This document shows positions 15,456 to 24,941 of a stretch of 52,418 nucleotides of DNA, one piece after another (position 1 is the first letter of the stretch; every line of letters starts with the position of its first letter). The translations under genes were made by a program, and so were the position numbers. Location of the stretch: positions 1 to 52,418 of IMG/VR virus record IMGVR_UViG_3300031673_000067; one strand, written 5' to 3'. The notes under the pieces are model-generated. The model had not been told where the DNA came from and did not search any database. It saw nothing but the letters and a program-made list of their open reading frames with translations. Source of the DNA: a virus.

Positions 15456-17405
15456 CTACTTCGCATAATTCATATTCATTCCGAGATTCCCCGATTTGTT
15501 AAATGGTTGTATACCTATCCCTTTTTCAGTATATATGTTCAAATCCATGTTAGCATTAAGATTTTGATTTTGGTTATTTACAACTGGTGCTACTGTTGGT
15601 GTTGTAGGCGCTGCCACGTATTTAATATCATACTGTGATCGTCTTAACATTGCGGCTAAATCTCCGACTCTTTTTACTGTCAATCGTTCTGTAGCCCCTG
15701 CCGCCTGGTCTAGCGCTCCTGTTATTTTTTCTGTGTTATATAATGCATTTTTCTGTCTATCTTCTAATGATTTCATTATATCTGTATTTTTTGTTTCTTC
15801 AATATCAGCTTGCATCCTGGCTCTTTCTTTGTCCATCTCAGCCTGTTTTTTTCGCATCGCTTCTTCATCACCAAACAATTTTTCTTTAAAGTTAGCAATT
15901 CCTTGTAGTGCATTTTTAGCCCATTTCCCAACACCTGGTATGTTAGAAGCTACTTTCAATATAGCTTCTAGCGGATTGAGTAACGCTGATACAATAACTT
16001 TACCTATCGCTAAAATTCCCTGACCTATACCGCCTGTTGTGAATGCCAGTTTTACATATTGCCACCGCAATTGTATTTCTCTAATCACGTCTATAATTGG
16101 AAGAAACATTTTGGTAACATTTATAATAACTTCTCTTAAAGTTTCTGGATCAACATTGAAAACATCTGCTATTTTATCAGTTACATCTGTAAAGATGTTT
16201 TTTGCTTTATTCCATAGCTCCATTACTTTATCCCAATTTTTATACAGAATTATAGTTAATCCAATAGCAATACCTATTGCTGTTATAACCATTCCTACTG
16301 GGTTTGCCCTCATAAGAGCATTAAATATCGCCTGTACAATATTAGCAGATTTTTGAGCTTTTACCATTCTCATTATAATATTAACATATTTTATCATTGG
16401 CGCAACTGCTACAGCCGTCATCATTGCAACTCTGTAAATTTTCCATGCAACTACCATCCCTAATATCATGGGAACAAATGGTTTAATTATTTTATACATT
16501 ATCTTAATTGTATTTATTGCTTTACTAATAATATTCATAGCTAAATCAAATGCCTGTACAATTCTCAATCCTATTTCCTCAGCGTTTATCCCGGCTACTA
16601 TTTTGTTAAGTTTTTTGAATATATCTGTAATTTTTGGCAATATAGGTAACATTATCTGTCCTAGTTTTTCCCCAAACCTGGTCTGTAATACTCTTTGCTG
16701 GTTTGCTAACGATTCTTCTAATGTTTTATTAAAATCTCCTTGCGCATCCCTGGAAGCGTTCATGATAAATTGATACCTCAACATTGTTTGTTGCTGTTGT
16801 GACATGTTCTTCCACTGTGTTTTAATACCCTGTGTCAACGCAAATGTCTCCATGTTGGCTACACTCATATTTATGCCGAGCTGTTTTAGGGGTTCTGTCT
16901 CTCCTGAAATTCCCGACCTAAGTTTCATAAACGCTTCTTCATGTGGTAAGTTATAAAATGACGCAAAATCCCCGGCTAATCCGGTTAAATCCTGCGCCAT
17001 ATAGGAGAGGTTATCGCCAGTAATCCCAGTAGATTTTAATAATGCTCCCATAGTTCCTGTAAACTGCTTTGCTTGTAATTCAGATAAACCAAATGAGTCA
17101 AGTGCTGTTTTAGCCCATGCATCCATTACGGGGGTTGCCTCTTTAAATGTGGTTGATACAACGTTTTGTGCTTCTGTCAGATCACTTGCTAAAGAAACAC
17201 CTTTTACAAACGCTGCTGTCAATCCTCCGATAGCTGCTATGGCTCCTACTGTTGTCAATGTTCTAAATCCTGATTGTAATCCTGCTAATTGTTGTTGTGC
17301 TATTCCCACATCTTTTATTAATTGTTTTTGAGCATTTTTCATAACTTTTAATTTTGGAGAATATTGATCAATTAGTTTATATATATACTCTATTGTATTA
17401 GCCAC
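15456..17405 (-). CDS. Tape measure protein
   Basis: A 649-residue tail length-determining protein: N-terminal coiled coil, TMP-like region (DLTEAQNVVSTTFKEA, about residues 80-100, and DLAGDFASF-type sequence near 145), and long hydrophobic helices in residues 290-480. The start is GTG at 17403-17405 with AGGGG upstream; no ATG fits. It directly follows the frameshifting chaperone genes, as in most tailed phages. Confidence 0.9.
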   Translation of the reverse strand: MANTIEYIYKLIDQYSPKLKVMKNAQKQLIKDVGIAQQQLAGLQSGFRTLTTVGAIAAIGGLTAAFVKGVSLASDLTEAQNVVSTTFKEATPVMDAWAKTALDSFGLSELQAKQFTGTMGALLKSTGITGDNLSYMAQDLTGLAGDFASFYNLPHEEAFMKLRSGISGETEPLKQLGINMSVANMETFALTQGIKTQWKNMSQQQQTMLRYQFIMNASRDAQGDFNKTLEESLANQQRVLQTRFGEKLGQIMLPILPKITDIFKKLNKIVAGINAEEIGLRIVQAFDLAMNIISKAINTIKIMYKIIKPFVPMILGMVVAWKIYRVAMMTAVAVAPMIKYVNIIMRMVKAQKSANIVQAIFNALMRANPVGMVITAIGIAIGLTIILYKNWDKVMELWNKAKNIFTDVTDKIADVFNVDPETLREVIINVTKMFLPIIDVIREIQLRWQYVKLAFTTGGIGQGILAIGKVIVSALLNPLEAILKVASNIPGVGKWAKNALQGIANFKEKLFGDEEAMRKKQAEMDKERARMQADIEETKNTDIMKSLEDRQKNALYNTEKITGALDQAAGATERLTVKRVGDLAAMLRRSQYDIKYVAAPTTPTVAPVVNNQNQNLNANMDLNIYTEKGIGIQPFNKSGNLGMNMNYAK

Positions 17406-17413
17406 CTAAACCC

Positions 17414-17545
17414 CTATTTGTTTTTCTCTACATAGTCATTAACTTCATTTATTACAATGTCTCGCTCAAAACTGCTCATGTTAACAAAATCCTTAAATCC
17501 AATTCCGCCGTTTGTAATAATAGATACCCTTACAGCATGCTTTAT
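17414..17545 (-). CDS. Tail chaperone extension in the -1 frame (frameshift product)
   Basis: Forty-three codons without a stop follow in the -1 frame after the end of the upstream chaperone, reading I-K-H-A-V-R-V-S-I-I and ending N-D-Y-V-E-K-N-K before TAG 17414-17416. The short run ACA AAA just before the TAA at 17542-17544 would allow tRNA slippage. The phrase FKDFVNMSSFERDIVI resembles the C-terminal part of G-T type chaperones. A programmed frameshift is the usual solution at this position in tailed phages; the site here is not a classical heptamer. Confidence 0.65.
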   Translation of the reverse strand: MKHAVRVSIITNGGIGFKDFVNMSSFERDIVINEVNDYVEKNK

Positions 17546-18096
17546 TTTGTCATAGCTCCTGTTTGCTTTTCCTGTTGTTTTGTCTCCTCGACAGCATTCT
17601 GTAAGGGATTTACGAAAAAAGCCATGTAGTTAAAGACGATTTTCAGTTTATCATCTCTATGTATTCCTTGCCAGATAGGTATCGTCATTTGTTGGTTTAT
17701 ATCTCCAGCATATACTAAACCTGCATTTATCAAGTCCTCAAATTTTTGTACGTATTCTGACAATGGTACTGCTCTCGACATGCTGGCAAACATTTTTAAG
17801 CCCTTGCCAACTTCATCAACTTCTTTTGTAGACGGACAATCTTTTTTGTGAAAATCTTCTACATCTTTGCTACTGTCATTTGCGATTGTTTTATTTCTCT
17901 GATTTTGATCTTGCATAGCCGGAGCATTAAACATCGATGTCGTAAACATTTGTTCAAAATCCATTGCCACAAACTCAGTATCATAAGTAATGTCTTTGCA
18001 AATAACTGTTTTTACATCAACATAATTACCGTCTTTTGAGACTTTGTAAGGTTTTGTTTCGACAACTAACAATCCCTCTTTTCTACTATTTCTCAT
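17542..18096 (-). CDS. Tail assembly chaperone (Mu gp41-like)
   Basis: A 184-residue protein between the tail tube and tape measure genes, the fixed place of the tail assembly chaperone. Motifs include a C-terminal domain (KLKIVFNYMAFFVNPLQNA) and a Gln/Lys-rich end at which a -1 shift would add the next 43 codons. It has a substantial N-terminal part for this family. It guides tape measure folding and tail polymerisation. Confidence 0.65.
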   Translation of the reverse strand: MRNSRKEGLLVVETKPYKVSKDGNYVDVKTVICKDITYDTEFVAMDFEQMFTTSMFNAPAMQDQNQRNKTIANDSSKDVEDFHKKDCPSTKEVDEVGKGLKMFASMSRAVPLSEYVQKFEDLINAGLVYAGDINQQMTIPIWQGIHRDDKLKIVFNYMAFFVNPLQNAVEETKQQEKQTGAMTK

Positions 18097-18105
18097 ATAT
18101 TCCCC

Positions 18106-18489
18106 TTATACAGCCATCGGATCGCCCTGAAATTCCACGTCAATAACGCCGTCTGCGGTTGGTGGTATATCAGGATCATTTACCATACTGGCAAGTATTA
18201 AATTGAATGGAATCCCTCTAACATCAATCCCTGAGACAGTGTTTGCATTTATATTTGCTTTCCATGTTGTCATTTGCTGGATAAGTGCGTCCACAACATG
18301 TATCTGAAATTTCACCATACCTATTTTGTTTTCAACATTCTCGGTATGAACAGTTGTAACCGCTCCTCCTCCGATACTTGCTGCTCTTACTGTTGTTTCC
18401 CCAAACCCTTTTTTGTATGTAACAGAGTTTGGAACAACACCGATCGGTATGTTATTTATAACTATTACAGGTGTGCTTTTGCCTATCAT
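18106..18489 (-). CDS. Tail tube protein (Mu M-like)
   Basis: A 127-residue protein following the sheath gene in Mu order. Its beta-rich sequence (TPVIVINNIPIGVVPNS, KIGMVKFQIHVVDA and VIDVEFQGDPMAV) fits tail tube proteins of contractile phages, which stack to form the inner tail tube. Confidence 0.8.
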   Translation of the reverse strand: MIGKSTPVIVINNIPIGVVPNSVTYKKGFGETTVRAASIGGGAVTTVHTENVENKIGMVKFQIHVVDALIQQMTTWKANINANTVSGIDVRGIPFNLILASMVNDPDIPPTADGVIDVEFQGDPMAV

Positions 18490-18490
18490 A

Positions 18491-20047
18491 TTAACCTCCT
18501 ACCGTAAAACTTAATTGAAATGTGACAACAAAATCTCTTATTTGAGTAACAATTGGCAGCTTGCCAGAACTCGTAACTTTGCCATTTGCATAATCTAATG
18601 TAAGCGTTAGATTGTCAAGAAAATAATTTGTAGCATCTGTCCCGGCTTGAGTAAGTACAAAATCTTGACCTGACAGGCGAGTATAAATAGCAAGATACTG
18701 TGCTTCAATAGATTTTCTATTTTGGATTAGTCTGCCATCAACTAAACTTCCTTCTGTTAATCTGCTTTGGGAATTATTTGCTTTTAATGTGGCAAAAAAT
18801 ATTTCAAGTGCAAGATAACCAGTTCTTACATAGTTGAGGTATTTAAACGACGGATCAGGATTACCAAGCGTGTCAAACTTATAGGTTGTTACAACCTCTC
18901 CCATAATTGCCGAGGTTTTGCTGCTATTAACACCTACTATTGTGTAACCATCATTTTTTAGATTTACCTGTTCCTGCCCCGTGAATAACAAATTAGGATC
19001 AGCTATATCGGTTAATGCCAGTGGTGTGTTGTAATATGCCAGAGAAGCAAGACCTGCATTACCTACAACATCTCTCGGAGCTGACGTAGTGACATATTGC
19101 GCAATTGGCACTCCGTCTGTCTGTCTCATAGCCTCTATTGCGATAAACTCAGCTGCTCTCCAATCAGGAGGTGTTACTTTAACAGCCTCGCCTGTAATTT
19201 CACGGTTACCCATAAATATTAAATCGTAACTGTTTAAGGGTATGCCGCCGTTTACCTTAGTACTTATATTAGCCTCTGTGTCATCATATCCGATAAATCC
19301 TACTCCGTGTAAAAACTCATTGTTAATCACGTTTCTTGCTTCCAAGAAATCCTCTAGCTCTGAAAAATCATTTTCCCATGGCCAGCTTATCGCATGAAAT
19401 CTGATTGATGTTACATTGTCAAATATGGTTGTGGTTACCGGATCATTAGTGCCTCCGCTAAACTGTCCTGCTGTGACTGTAAGACCTGCAACCTCAGTAA
19501 TACATTTTACGGTAAATTTGTTTGGGATAGTTCCACCGTCTGTGGCTGTCAACGGCAATGTGGCAACTGCTACTGCTCCGGACGTTGCCGGTATTCCTAC
19601 AAGTGCATCATAGGCTGTTTTAATGTTTGCCGCTACTGTTGCCGCTGCATCCGTATTTGTTACACTTACATTAAATGTGTATTCGTCTGCATCAATGGCT
19701 TTAAATGTCAATATCCCATCTTCTGTGGCTGCTCCTGTTACTACTATATCAAGTGTGGCATTTGTAGCAGTGCCAGATTCATCAAGCGCTATAACCCCTA
19801 TAGCACTTCTGCCAAGTATTACCGCCCGTGCTTTTTTTATCCTGCCTGTAAGTTCACTAGCCGATCCAAACAATGTTTCAATTTGTGTATTAGTCAGGCT
19901 CTCAACATCTGCATAATACTGCCCGGATGTCGCTGTGCCGCCTGTTCCTATCTGTCCTACTAATAAAATTCTCCATGGTTCAGCCCCGACCACACCAGCT
20001 GCTGCTAGTAGTTGTGCTGTAACTCGTGGTAATGATGTAACACTCAT
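18491..20047 (-). CDS. Contractile tail sheath protein (Mu L-like)
   Basis: A 518-residue sheath protein. N-terminal part resembles Mu L (AEPWRILLVGQIGTGGTATSG), followed by an inserted beta domain with NTDAAATVAANIKTAYDAL (about 130-150), common in Mu-type sheaths, and a conserved C-terminal domain containing RLTEGSLVDGRLIQNRKSIE and ending VVTFQLSFTVGG. It is the defining gene for a myovirus tail. Confidence 0.9.
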   Translation of the reverse strand: MSVTSLPRVTAQLLAAAGVVGAEPWRILLVGQIGTGGTATSGQYYADVESLTNTQIETLFGSASELTGRIKKARAVILGRSAIGVIALDESGTATNATLDIVVTGAATEDGILTFKAIDADEYTFNVSVTNTDAAATVAANIKTAYDALVGIPATSGAVAVATLPLTATDGGTIPNKFTVKCITEVAGLTVTAGQFSGGTNDPVTTTIFDNVTSIRFHAISWPWENDFSELEDFLEARNVINNEFLHGVGFIGYDDTEANISTKVNGGIPLNSYDLIFMGNREITGEAVKVTPPDWRAAEFIAIEAMRQTDGVPIAQYVTTSAPRDVVGNAGLASLAYYNTPLALTDIADPNLLFTGQEQVNLKNDGYTIVGVNSSKTSAIMGEVVTTYKFDTLGNPDPSFKYLNYVRTGYLALEIFFATLKANNSQSRLTEGSLVDGRLIQNRKSIEAQYLAIYTRLSGQDFVLTQAGTDATNYFLDNLTLTLDYANGKVTSSGKLPIVTQIRDFVVTFQLSFTVGG

Positions 20048-20277
20048 TAGTTATCTCCTTTCTTTTCGTCTTTTTTATGTTCAACTGACTTATTGTCATA
20101 TGACTTGCTGTCAATTGCTTTATTCTCATAACTTGTTTTATCCATCTTTTTTTCAGTTTTTTCTAAAGGTTTAAGGCATCCACCCTCCTGTATTTTTCGT
20201 CTAATATACAGGTCTTTGTCATCAACTATTTGCCCCACCTTTAAACTGCCAGTTTTTTTAATAACTTCATATTTCAT
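20047..20277 (-). CDS. DUF2635-like small protein (Mu gp38-like)
   Basis: A 76-residue protein. Its first half (KVGQIVDDKDLYIRRKIQEG) fits the short DUF2635 protein that precedes the sheath gene in Mu-type phages; its second half is a Lys/Asp/Ser-rich disordered tail. The stop overlaps the sheath start. Confidence 0.6.
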   Translation of the reverse strand: MKYEVIKKTGSLKVGQIVDDKDLYIRRKIQEGGCLKPLEKTEKKMDKTSYENKAIDSKSYDNKSVEHKKDEKKGDN

Positions 20278-20278
20278 T

Positions 20279-21343
20279 TTATCCCTCCAGATTCATATAA
20301 CTTCCATCTTGTAATTCTGCAAAACTTATTTCAACACGTCTCCATGCACGTGATTGACTTCCCCATGTTCTAAACGTATCTGTTTGGTCAACTTCAAACG
20401 GCTGCTCAAAATCATAACCATGCCCATAATAAGCCCGATTATACCTAACACTGCCATGACTAATCATATTAGCCAGGTATTGTGTCGCTTCCTCAGCTGC
20501 AAAAGTTTCTCCTGATAATGCCTTTAGCATAGCTGTGTATATTTCATCATAACATATATTCACAGCATCTTTAGCGCTTATTTGTCCTGTCACCGGTATT
20601 ATAACAACTATAGAAAACCTTCCCAGATTTAATATTCTCTGGTCTGTTTGTGCTGTGTCTGCTCGAATTGCATCATTAAATAGATTTCTGTCTTTACTCG
20701 CCGTTACGTCTTCCATGATCACATATAACCAGAAATTTAAAGGCGCATTTTTTGTGTATATTTCCTCTAACCGTTTTATGTCGTCAACAATACCCATTCT
20801 AAAATTGCTAATTACATTTATTTGTGGCAATGATAATATATCAAACTCCGGTTTCCCTGTAAGCAATATATCATATGTATTTGTTGTCGCTGAATCTATT
20901 ACAAATGTTTCATTTAACCCCATGCTCCAATTTTCTCTCAATACTTCATTGCCATTCAAAATAGGTAGTGTGTCATTAAGTATTTCAAACGTATCGTTGC
21001 TTGGGACTCCTGACAACTCAAAACATACATTAAACGAAGTGTCTGTAAATCCTCTTAACTCTACTGTCGAAAAATCTACTGTTAAATCATGAGGCGCATT
21101 CGTTGTAAATGTTAATATACCGCTATCAAGACTGACAGAGTTTATTCCGTTATCAATCAAAGCTCCTGCGAATAATACAGATTGCCCGGCTTGTTTTCCG
21201 TGATTATTCTGTGTTACTCTTAATATTTGTGGTGTACCAGCTACAATCTCGGCACTTACTGGAGTTTCGTCCGTAAATGAATTTATAAATTGTGGCAACC
21301 ATCTTTTTAGATGTAACAATATATTTTTAGGCGCGTAGGTCAT
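20279..21343 (-). CDS. Tail terminator-like protein (Mu gp37-like) with inserted domains
   Basis: A 354-residue protein at the place of Mu gp37 (DUF1834, the tail terminator of about 190 residues). The N-terminus (about 1-25) and the part from residue 175 on would make the terminator, while residues 30-165 are an extra beta-rich insert. Within it, SGILTFTTNAPHDLTVDFS and NDTFEI resemble the insert in the J-like protein. The C-terminal half contains GTVTGQISAKDAV-like and GYDFEQPFEVDQTDTF. The match to the family rests mainly on position. Confidence 0.55.
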   Translation of the reverse strand: MTYAPKNILLHLKRWLPQFINSFTDETPVSAEIVAGTPQILRVTQNNHGKQAGQSVLFAGALIDNGINSVSLDSGILTFTTNAPHDLTVDFSTVELRGFTDTSFNVCFELSGVPSNDTFEILNDTLPILNGNEVLRENWSMGLNETFVIDSATTNTYDILLTGKPEFDILSLPQINVISNFRMGIVDDIKRLEEIYTKNAPLNFWLYVIMEDVTASKDRNLFNDAIRADTAQTDQRILNLGRFSIVVIIPVTGQISAKDAVNICYDEIYTAMLKALSGETFAAEEATQYLANMISHGSVRYNRAYYGHGYDFEQPFEVDQTDTFRTWGSQSRAWRRVEISFAELQDGSYMNLEG

Positions 21344-21740
21344 TTAACATCCTATATAGTTTATAGCTATTTTCTACGTTTGTTTTTTCAAAATATGATC
21401 TTGGTTTCATTCTTACAGTTCCTTCCTCAAGAAAAAATGCATAATTTAGACCACTATAAATTATCAATTCAATTTGTCTAGTTTTATATTTAAAACTTCC
21501 TGCTAGTCTCCCGCCACGGTTTGCTGGTGGTTCTCCTGGTGCACTTGCTATATGCTCTGCTCCCCTAAATCTATATACCCTGCCTGTTCTTGATCCAGTT
21601 GTGATTGTTTCAAACAACTTTCCCTTGACATCCTTTCCATATTCTGCAAAAGCATTTCGTATATTCAAATCGTGTATTTGTTTTAGTTTTCCAAACTGTA
21701 TTTCATCAATAAATCGTTTGCCTCTTACTACTTTTATCAT
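21327..21740 (-). CDS. HK97 gp10-like head-tail completion protein
   Basis: A 137-residue protein. Start 21740 is chosen over 21782 because it overlaps the upstream stop (ATGA). It shows the typical phrase HIASAPGEPPANRGGRLAGS and then FLEEGTVRMKPRSYFE at the C-terminus, as in HK97 gp10/neck completion proteins. It closes the head-tail or tail end after packaging. Confidence 0.8.
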   Translation of the reverse strand: MIKVVRGKRFIDEIQFGKLKQIHDLNIRNAFAEYGKDVKGKLFETITTGSRTGRVYRFRGAEHIASAPGEPPANRGGRLAGSFKYKTRQIELIIYSGLNYAFFLEEGTVRMKPRSYFEKTNVENSYKLYRMLNDLRA

Positions 21741-22141
21741 CCCTCTGCCGCCACTAAATCTGTAAATCCTGTTTCCATACAATAAAACGCTAAATATTGT
21801 TCATTATATTCAATCATGCTTAATGGTTTATAATATTTATTCCTTGTACTCTCTACCTCTATAAATATAGTATTTTTATCCAGTTCATACACTTCCTGCT
21901 CATATGGAATATATATAATGTGTGTTACATTATCACCAATCACAATTCCATCAAATCGTTGTACTGGATTTCTATCCTCCAAATATCCCATATAATTAGC
22001 TATGTTTGTAAATGTATGACTGATGTCAGTTTCGTCAACTCCAGACCCTTGCTGGACTCGTGATTTTATCATAATATAATCTGTCATAGTACCAGCGCAT
22101 AATATTGTCCTGCTAAATATAGTTTTTGTACATCTAGTCAT
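21737..22141 (-). CDS. Head closure / head-tail joining protein
   Basis: A 134-residue protein between the connector and gp10-like genes. Start 22141 is chosen because GAAGGG lies eight bases upstream. Its beta-rich sequence (NPVQRFDGIVIGDNVTHIIY) and gene order fit a head closure protein; no diagnostic motif was seen. Confidence 0.6.
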   Translation of the reverse strand: MTRCTKTIFSRTILCAGTMTDYIMIKSRVQQGSGVDETDISHTFTNIANYMGYLEDRNPVQRFDGIVIGDNVTHIIYIPYEQEVYELDKNTIFIEVESTRNKYYKPLSMIEYNEQYLAFYCMETGFTDLVAAEG

Positions 22142-22862
22142 AACAACACCCTTCGTCAATTGAGTTGTATTCTGTTCCGATTATAGTGTTTGCTATGCTT
22201 AATTGATCCAGCATCCCTTTAACATCACATGGCACTGGAAATCCGTTCAATTTACATGCGCTTTCGCAATCGCCTCTGTTTGTATAATGATAAGCTACTA
22301 TTTTTTTAATAGCTGTTTTGAATACCGAGGGTATTTTATATGCTGTTTCTAGTTCAGTTGGTTCATACCCTGCGTTAAATGTGATCCTTATCTTATATGC
22401 ATTGCATCGGTCTTCATAAGGCACGCATTCTCGAAACCTTACACTAGCCCATGCTCTTTGTTCTATTTTTTCAGATGTTTTTACATACAATCCATCAATT
22501 GTCATTGATCCCCTGTCAAACTCATTCCATATATCATCAGCTAGATACTCAATTTTAGTCACATCTGTAATATCAATTATGGGTGATCTTTGCAGTTCTA
22601 GCCTAAGATTACCATTTATAAAAGACCCAAAATATCCATTTGGTAGACTATAATAAGCCTCAAATGTTTTTCTTCTTAAACTAATCCAGGTATATCTCTC
22701 GATAATTTCTGTAACTGTTATTATTAAATTTTGGATAAGATCATTTTGCATAATAATAGCAGAAGGGGAAAGATTTAACCATTGCCCACACTCCTGAACT
22801 GAGACAATAAGCTCATTGCTAACGGAGATTATTTTTGTTATGTTTGGACTAATGCTATACAT
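22134..22862 (-). CDS. Head-tail connector adaptor (gp6-like)
   Basis: A 242-residue adaptor. Helical start (ECGQWLNLSPSAIIMQNDLI) with IIERYTWISLRRKTFEAYY, a frequent phrase in gp6/gp15-like connectors, a central beta insert and a C-terminal helical part. The end is unusually Cys-rich (GDCESACKLNG, EGCCYD), which may bind metal. Confidence 0.75.
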   Translation of the reverse strand: MYSISPNITKIISVSNELIVSVQECGQWLNLSPSAIIMQNDLIQNLIITVTEIIERYTWISLRRKTFEAYYSLPNGYFGSFINGNLRLELQRSPIIDITDVTKIEYLADDIWNEFDRGSMTIDGLYVKTSEKIEQRAWASVRFRECVPYEDRCNAYKIRITFNAGYEPTELETAYKIPSVFKTAIKKIVAYHYTNRGDCESACKLNGFPVPCDVKGMLDQLSIANTIIGTEYNSIDEGCCYD

Positions 22863-22882
22863 ATTTCCCCTTCATTTTTTAA

Positions 22883-23098
22883 TTATTCTTTTTTGTCATC
22901 TGGTTTTTTTGAAGTTTCTTTTTTTACTTCCGCTCTCAGGTGCTGTCCTTCCACACAGAATTTACCAGCATCTAAAAAATACTGTGCTTGCTTATCTTCA
23001 ACATTATAAACCGTTTTTTTCTTAACGTCTTCATTAGTTACATCAATAACATCTTTTCCTATTCTGTATTTTCCATTATCTGTAAAATACCCTTTCAT
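22883..23098 (-). CDS. Small head-tail protein (71 aa)
   Basis: Seventy-one residues with a compact start (KYRIGKDVIDVTNEDVKKK) and a Lys-rich end. It occupies the place of small neck proteins between capsid and connector genes. No family recognised. Confidence 0.6.
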   Translation of the reverse strand: MKGYFTDNGKYRIGKDVIDVTNEDVKKKTVYNVEDKQAQYFLDAGKFCVEGQHLRAEVKKETSKKPDDKKE

Positions 23099-23101
23099 TG
23101 A

Positions 23102-23593
23102 TTAACTCCTTTTCGGTGGTGTAGTATTCGCATCTCCTGTCACATCAGGACTGATTACATCAGAGTCTGCTAATACGGATGATTCTTTTACCATCGGTTT
23201 TGTTAATGAGTCTTGCAATAATCCATAGGCACTATCAAGTGCAATACTTACAGTCCCTGTTGTAACAATTTTCAGTCTAACATATCTTTCTTTTGCTACA
23301 CAGCCTGCATGTACGAGAAAACTTGCTGCTCCTGTCAGTGGGAAATCATCTGGATAATATAAATTTTCTTGTGTTTCAATATCTGCCCATGCATCGCTTA
23401 CGTTATTATCGCTTGACTCCTGCCAGGTTATGCTTGCTACCTCACCGGTTGTAATAGTTAATGCAATTATAGCTGTTAGGCTATTATAATATTGTGTATC
23501 AATACTAGCTCCGAAATTATCACCAGGGCCGGTTAAAGCCGCAGCTGCATAAACTAATACAGGTTTGCTATCACTAAATTTTTCTTGATTCAT
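23102..23593 (-). CDS. Structural protein beside the capsid gene (163 aa)
   Basis: A beta-rich, Ser/Thr-rich protein between the capsid and neck genes. ALTITTGEVASITWQESSDN and KERYVRLKIVTTGTVSIA suggest a jelly-roll or Ig-like capsid decoration protein. It may stabilise the shell. No family recognised. Confidence 0.6.
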   Translation of the reverse strand: MNQEKFSDSKPVLVYAAAALTGPGDNFGASIDTQYYNSLTAIIALTITTGEVASITWQESSDNNVSDAWADIETQENLYYPDDFPLTGAASFLVHAGCVAKERYVRLKIVTTGTVSIALDSAYGLLQDSLTKPMVKESSVLADSDVISPDVTGDANTTPPKRS

Positions 23594-23603
23594 ATTTTCC
23601 CCC

Positions 23604-24929
23604 TTATGCCTTTCTTTTCATTCTGATACCGGCTTCTTTAATTTTTGGTTTTCCGACACACCACTTATTAAATGTAAATTCCACAATGCCTTCTAGCTTC
23701 CTGGAATATTCATCCCTAATTATAGTCATTTCTGTCCTATCAACAATTTGATAAAACCTAAACATATCAGCAAGTAAAATAGGATATCCGCCTGATACAT
23801 CGGGGTCGTCAAATTCAATAAAAGCGCTTGAATACCTAATACCATTAATTGTAGCTGCCGGCCCGGCAGCTCCATCTCCAAACGGACCGTTCCAAATAAA
23901 TCTTCCTGCACCGTCTTCTAATAATCTTAAATATGCCAATGTTCTTCTATTAAACATAAAAAGTGCATTATACCCTGATTTTAATTCTCCCATTATTCTA
24001 ATAAGGTCTGAAAATTCTAATGTCGTTGTAAGTGTTTCATACTGAGGCACATTTGGATCGACTGTAAATCCTAGTCCTTCTTCTACACCAGAACCATTAA
24101 AAAATTCTTGAGCTTCTTTTACTGCAAACGCCTCGGAATTATCAATCATTAGCTCATTTGCCAAATTGTAATTATTAAATAACAGTTCATCCGTAGTTAT
24201 CGGGGTAGTGTTTGTTAATCTTACTGGTGTGTAATCATCCATTGCATGTGTTGAGGTTGATTTTCCTCCAGTTCTGGCTTCTCCTGGCCTTGTTGCTACT
24301 GGAATCCCTACTCTTGCTGCTTCTTTGTAGATTTTTGATCCTGTTGTTTTAATTCTTGCATATTGTCTTAGAGGTGAGTACTCAATCATATTTTTATTAA
24401 GTTCGTTTGAATATTCTGGAGCACATAAATATCCTCCCAACTCTCCAATATCTGAACGTAACAAATCAGGGGTTGCTTTTATATTCTGTACAATTTGATT
24501 CATTTTCTCGCCGCCATCTACAAATTGATATTCAAATTTTGCAATGCTATTTATTACATTTTGTGCCTTTACAATATTCTCATCTTTGGCAATAAATTTA
24601 GTCCATTGATTTTTTAACATTGCGTTCATTACATCTTCTGTGTCTTTAATGCTTGGTTGATGTGGTGTCACATTAGCTGTGCTGGCAATAGTTTCAAGAT
24701 GTTGAATTCTATTTTTTAATTCTTCATTCTTTTTTTCTTCCTCTGCCAGTTTAGCTACTATTTCTTCGTTTTTTTCATCAAGGGTTTTCATTTTCACATC
24801 TGATTCATCAACATATCTTTTATATTCTGCTGAATCAACCCCATATTTTTTAGCAAGTTCTCTTGTTTTTGTAACAATCTCATTCATTGATTGTTTGTCG
24901 TCTTCTGTAAATTTAATTTCCTCAGACAT
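23604..24929 (-). CDS. Major capsid protein (HK97 fold) with delta domain
   Basis: A 441-residue capsid protein. Residues 1-120 are a charged coiled coil (ELAKKYGVDSAEYKRYVDES and the following helices) that acts as a built-in scaffold and is usually removed by the protease encoded next to it. The mature part has PLRQYARIKTTGSKIYKEAA, the EAQEFFNGSG region and the C-terminal P-domain phrase IIRDEYSRKLEGIVEFTFNK. It follows the protease gene in the HK97 order. Confidence 0.9.
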   Translation of the reverse strand: MSEEIKFTEDDKQSMNEIVTKTRELAKKYGVDSAEYKRYVDESDVKMKTLDEKNEEIVAKLAEEEKKNEELKNRIQHLETIASTANVTPHQPSIKDTEDVMNAMLKNQWTKFIAKDENIVKAQNVINSIAKFEYQFVDGGEKMNQIVQNIKATPDLLRSDIGELGGYLCAPEYSNELNKNMIEYSPLRQYARIKTTGSKIYKEAARVGIPVATRPGEARTGGKSTSTHAMDDYTPVRLTNTTPITTDELLFNNYNLANELMIDNSEAFAVKEAQEFFNGSGVEEGLGFTVDPNVPQYETLTTTLEFSDLIRIMGELKSGYNALFMFNRRTLAYLRLLEDGAGRFIWNGPFGDGAAGPAATINGIRYSSAFIEFDDPDVSGGYPILLADMFRFYQIVDRTEMTIIRDEYSRKLEGIVEFTFNKWCVGKPKIKEAGIRMKRKA

Positions 24930-24941
24930 TATATTCTCCTT

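Noticed and set aside
19416-20174. Plus-strand frames opposite the sheath gene
   Set aside because: They arise from the codon pattern of the sheath gene and have no start signals.
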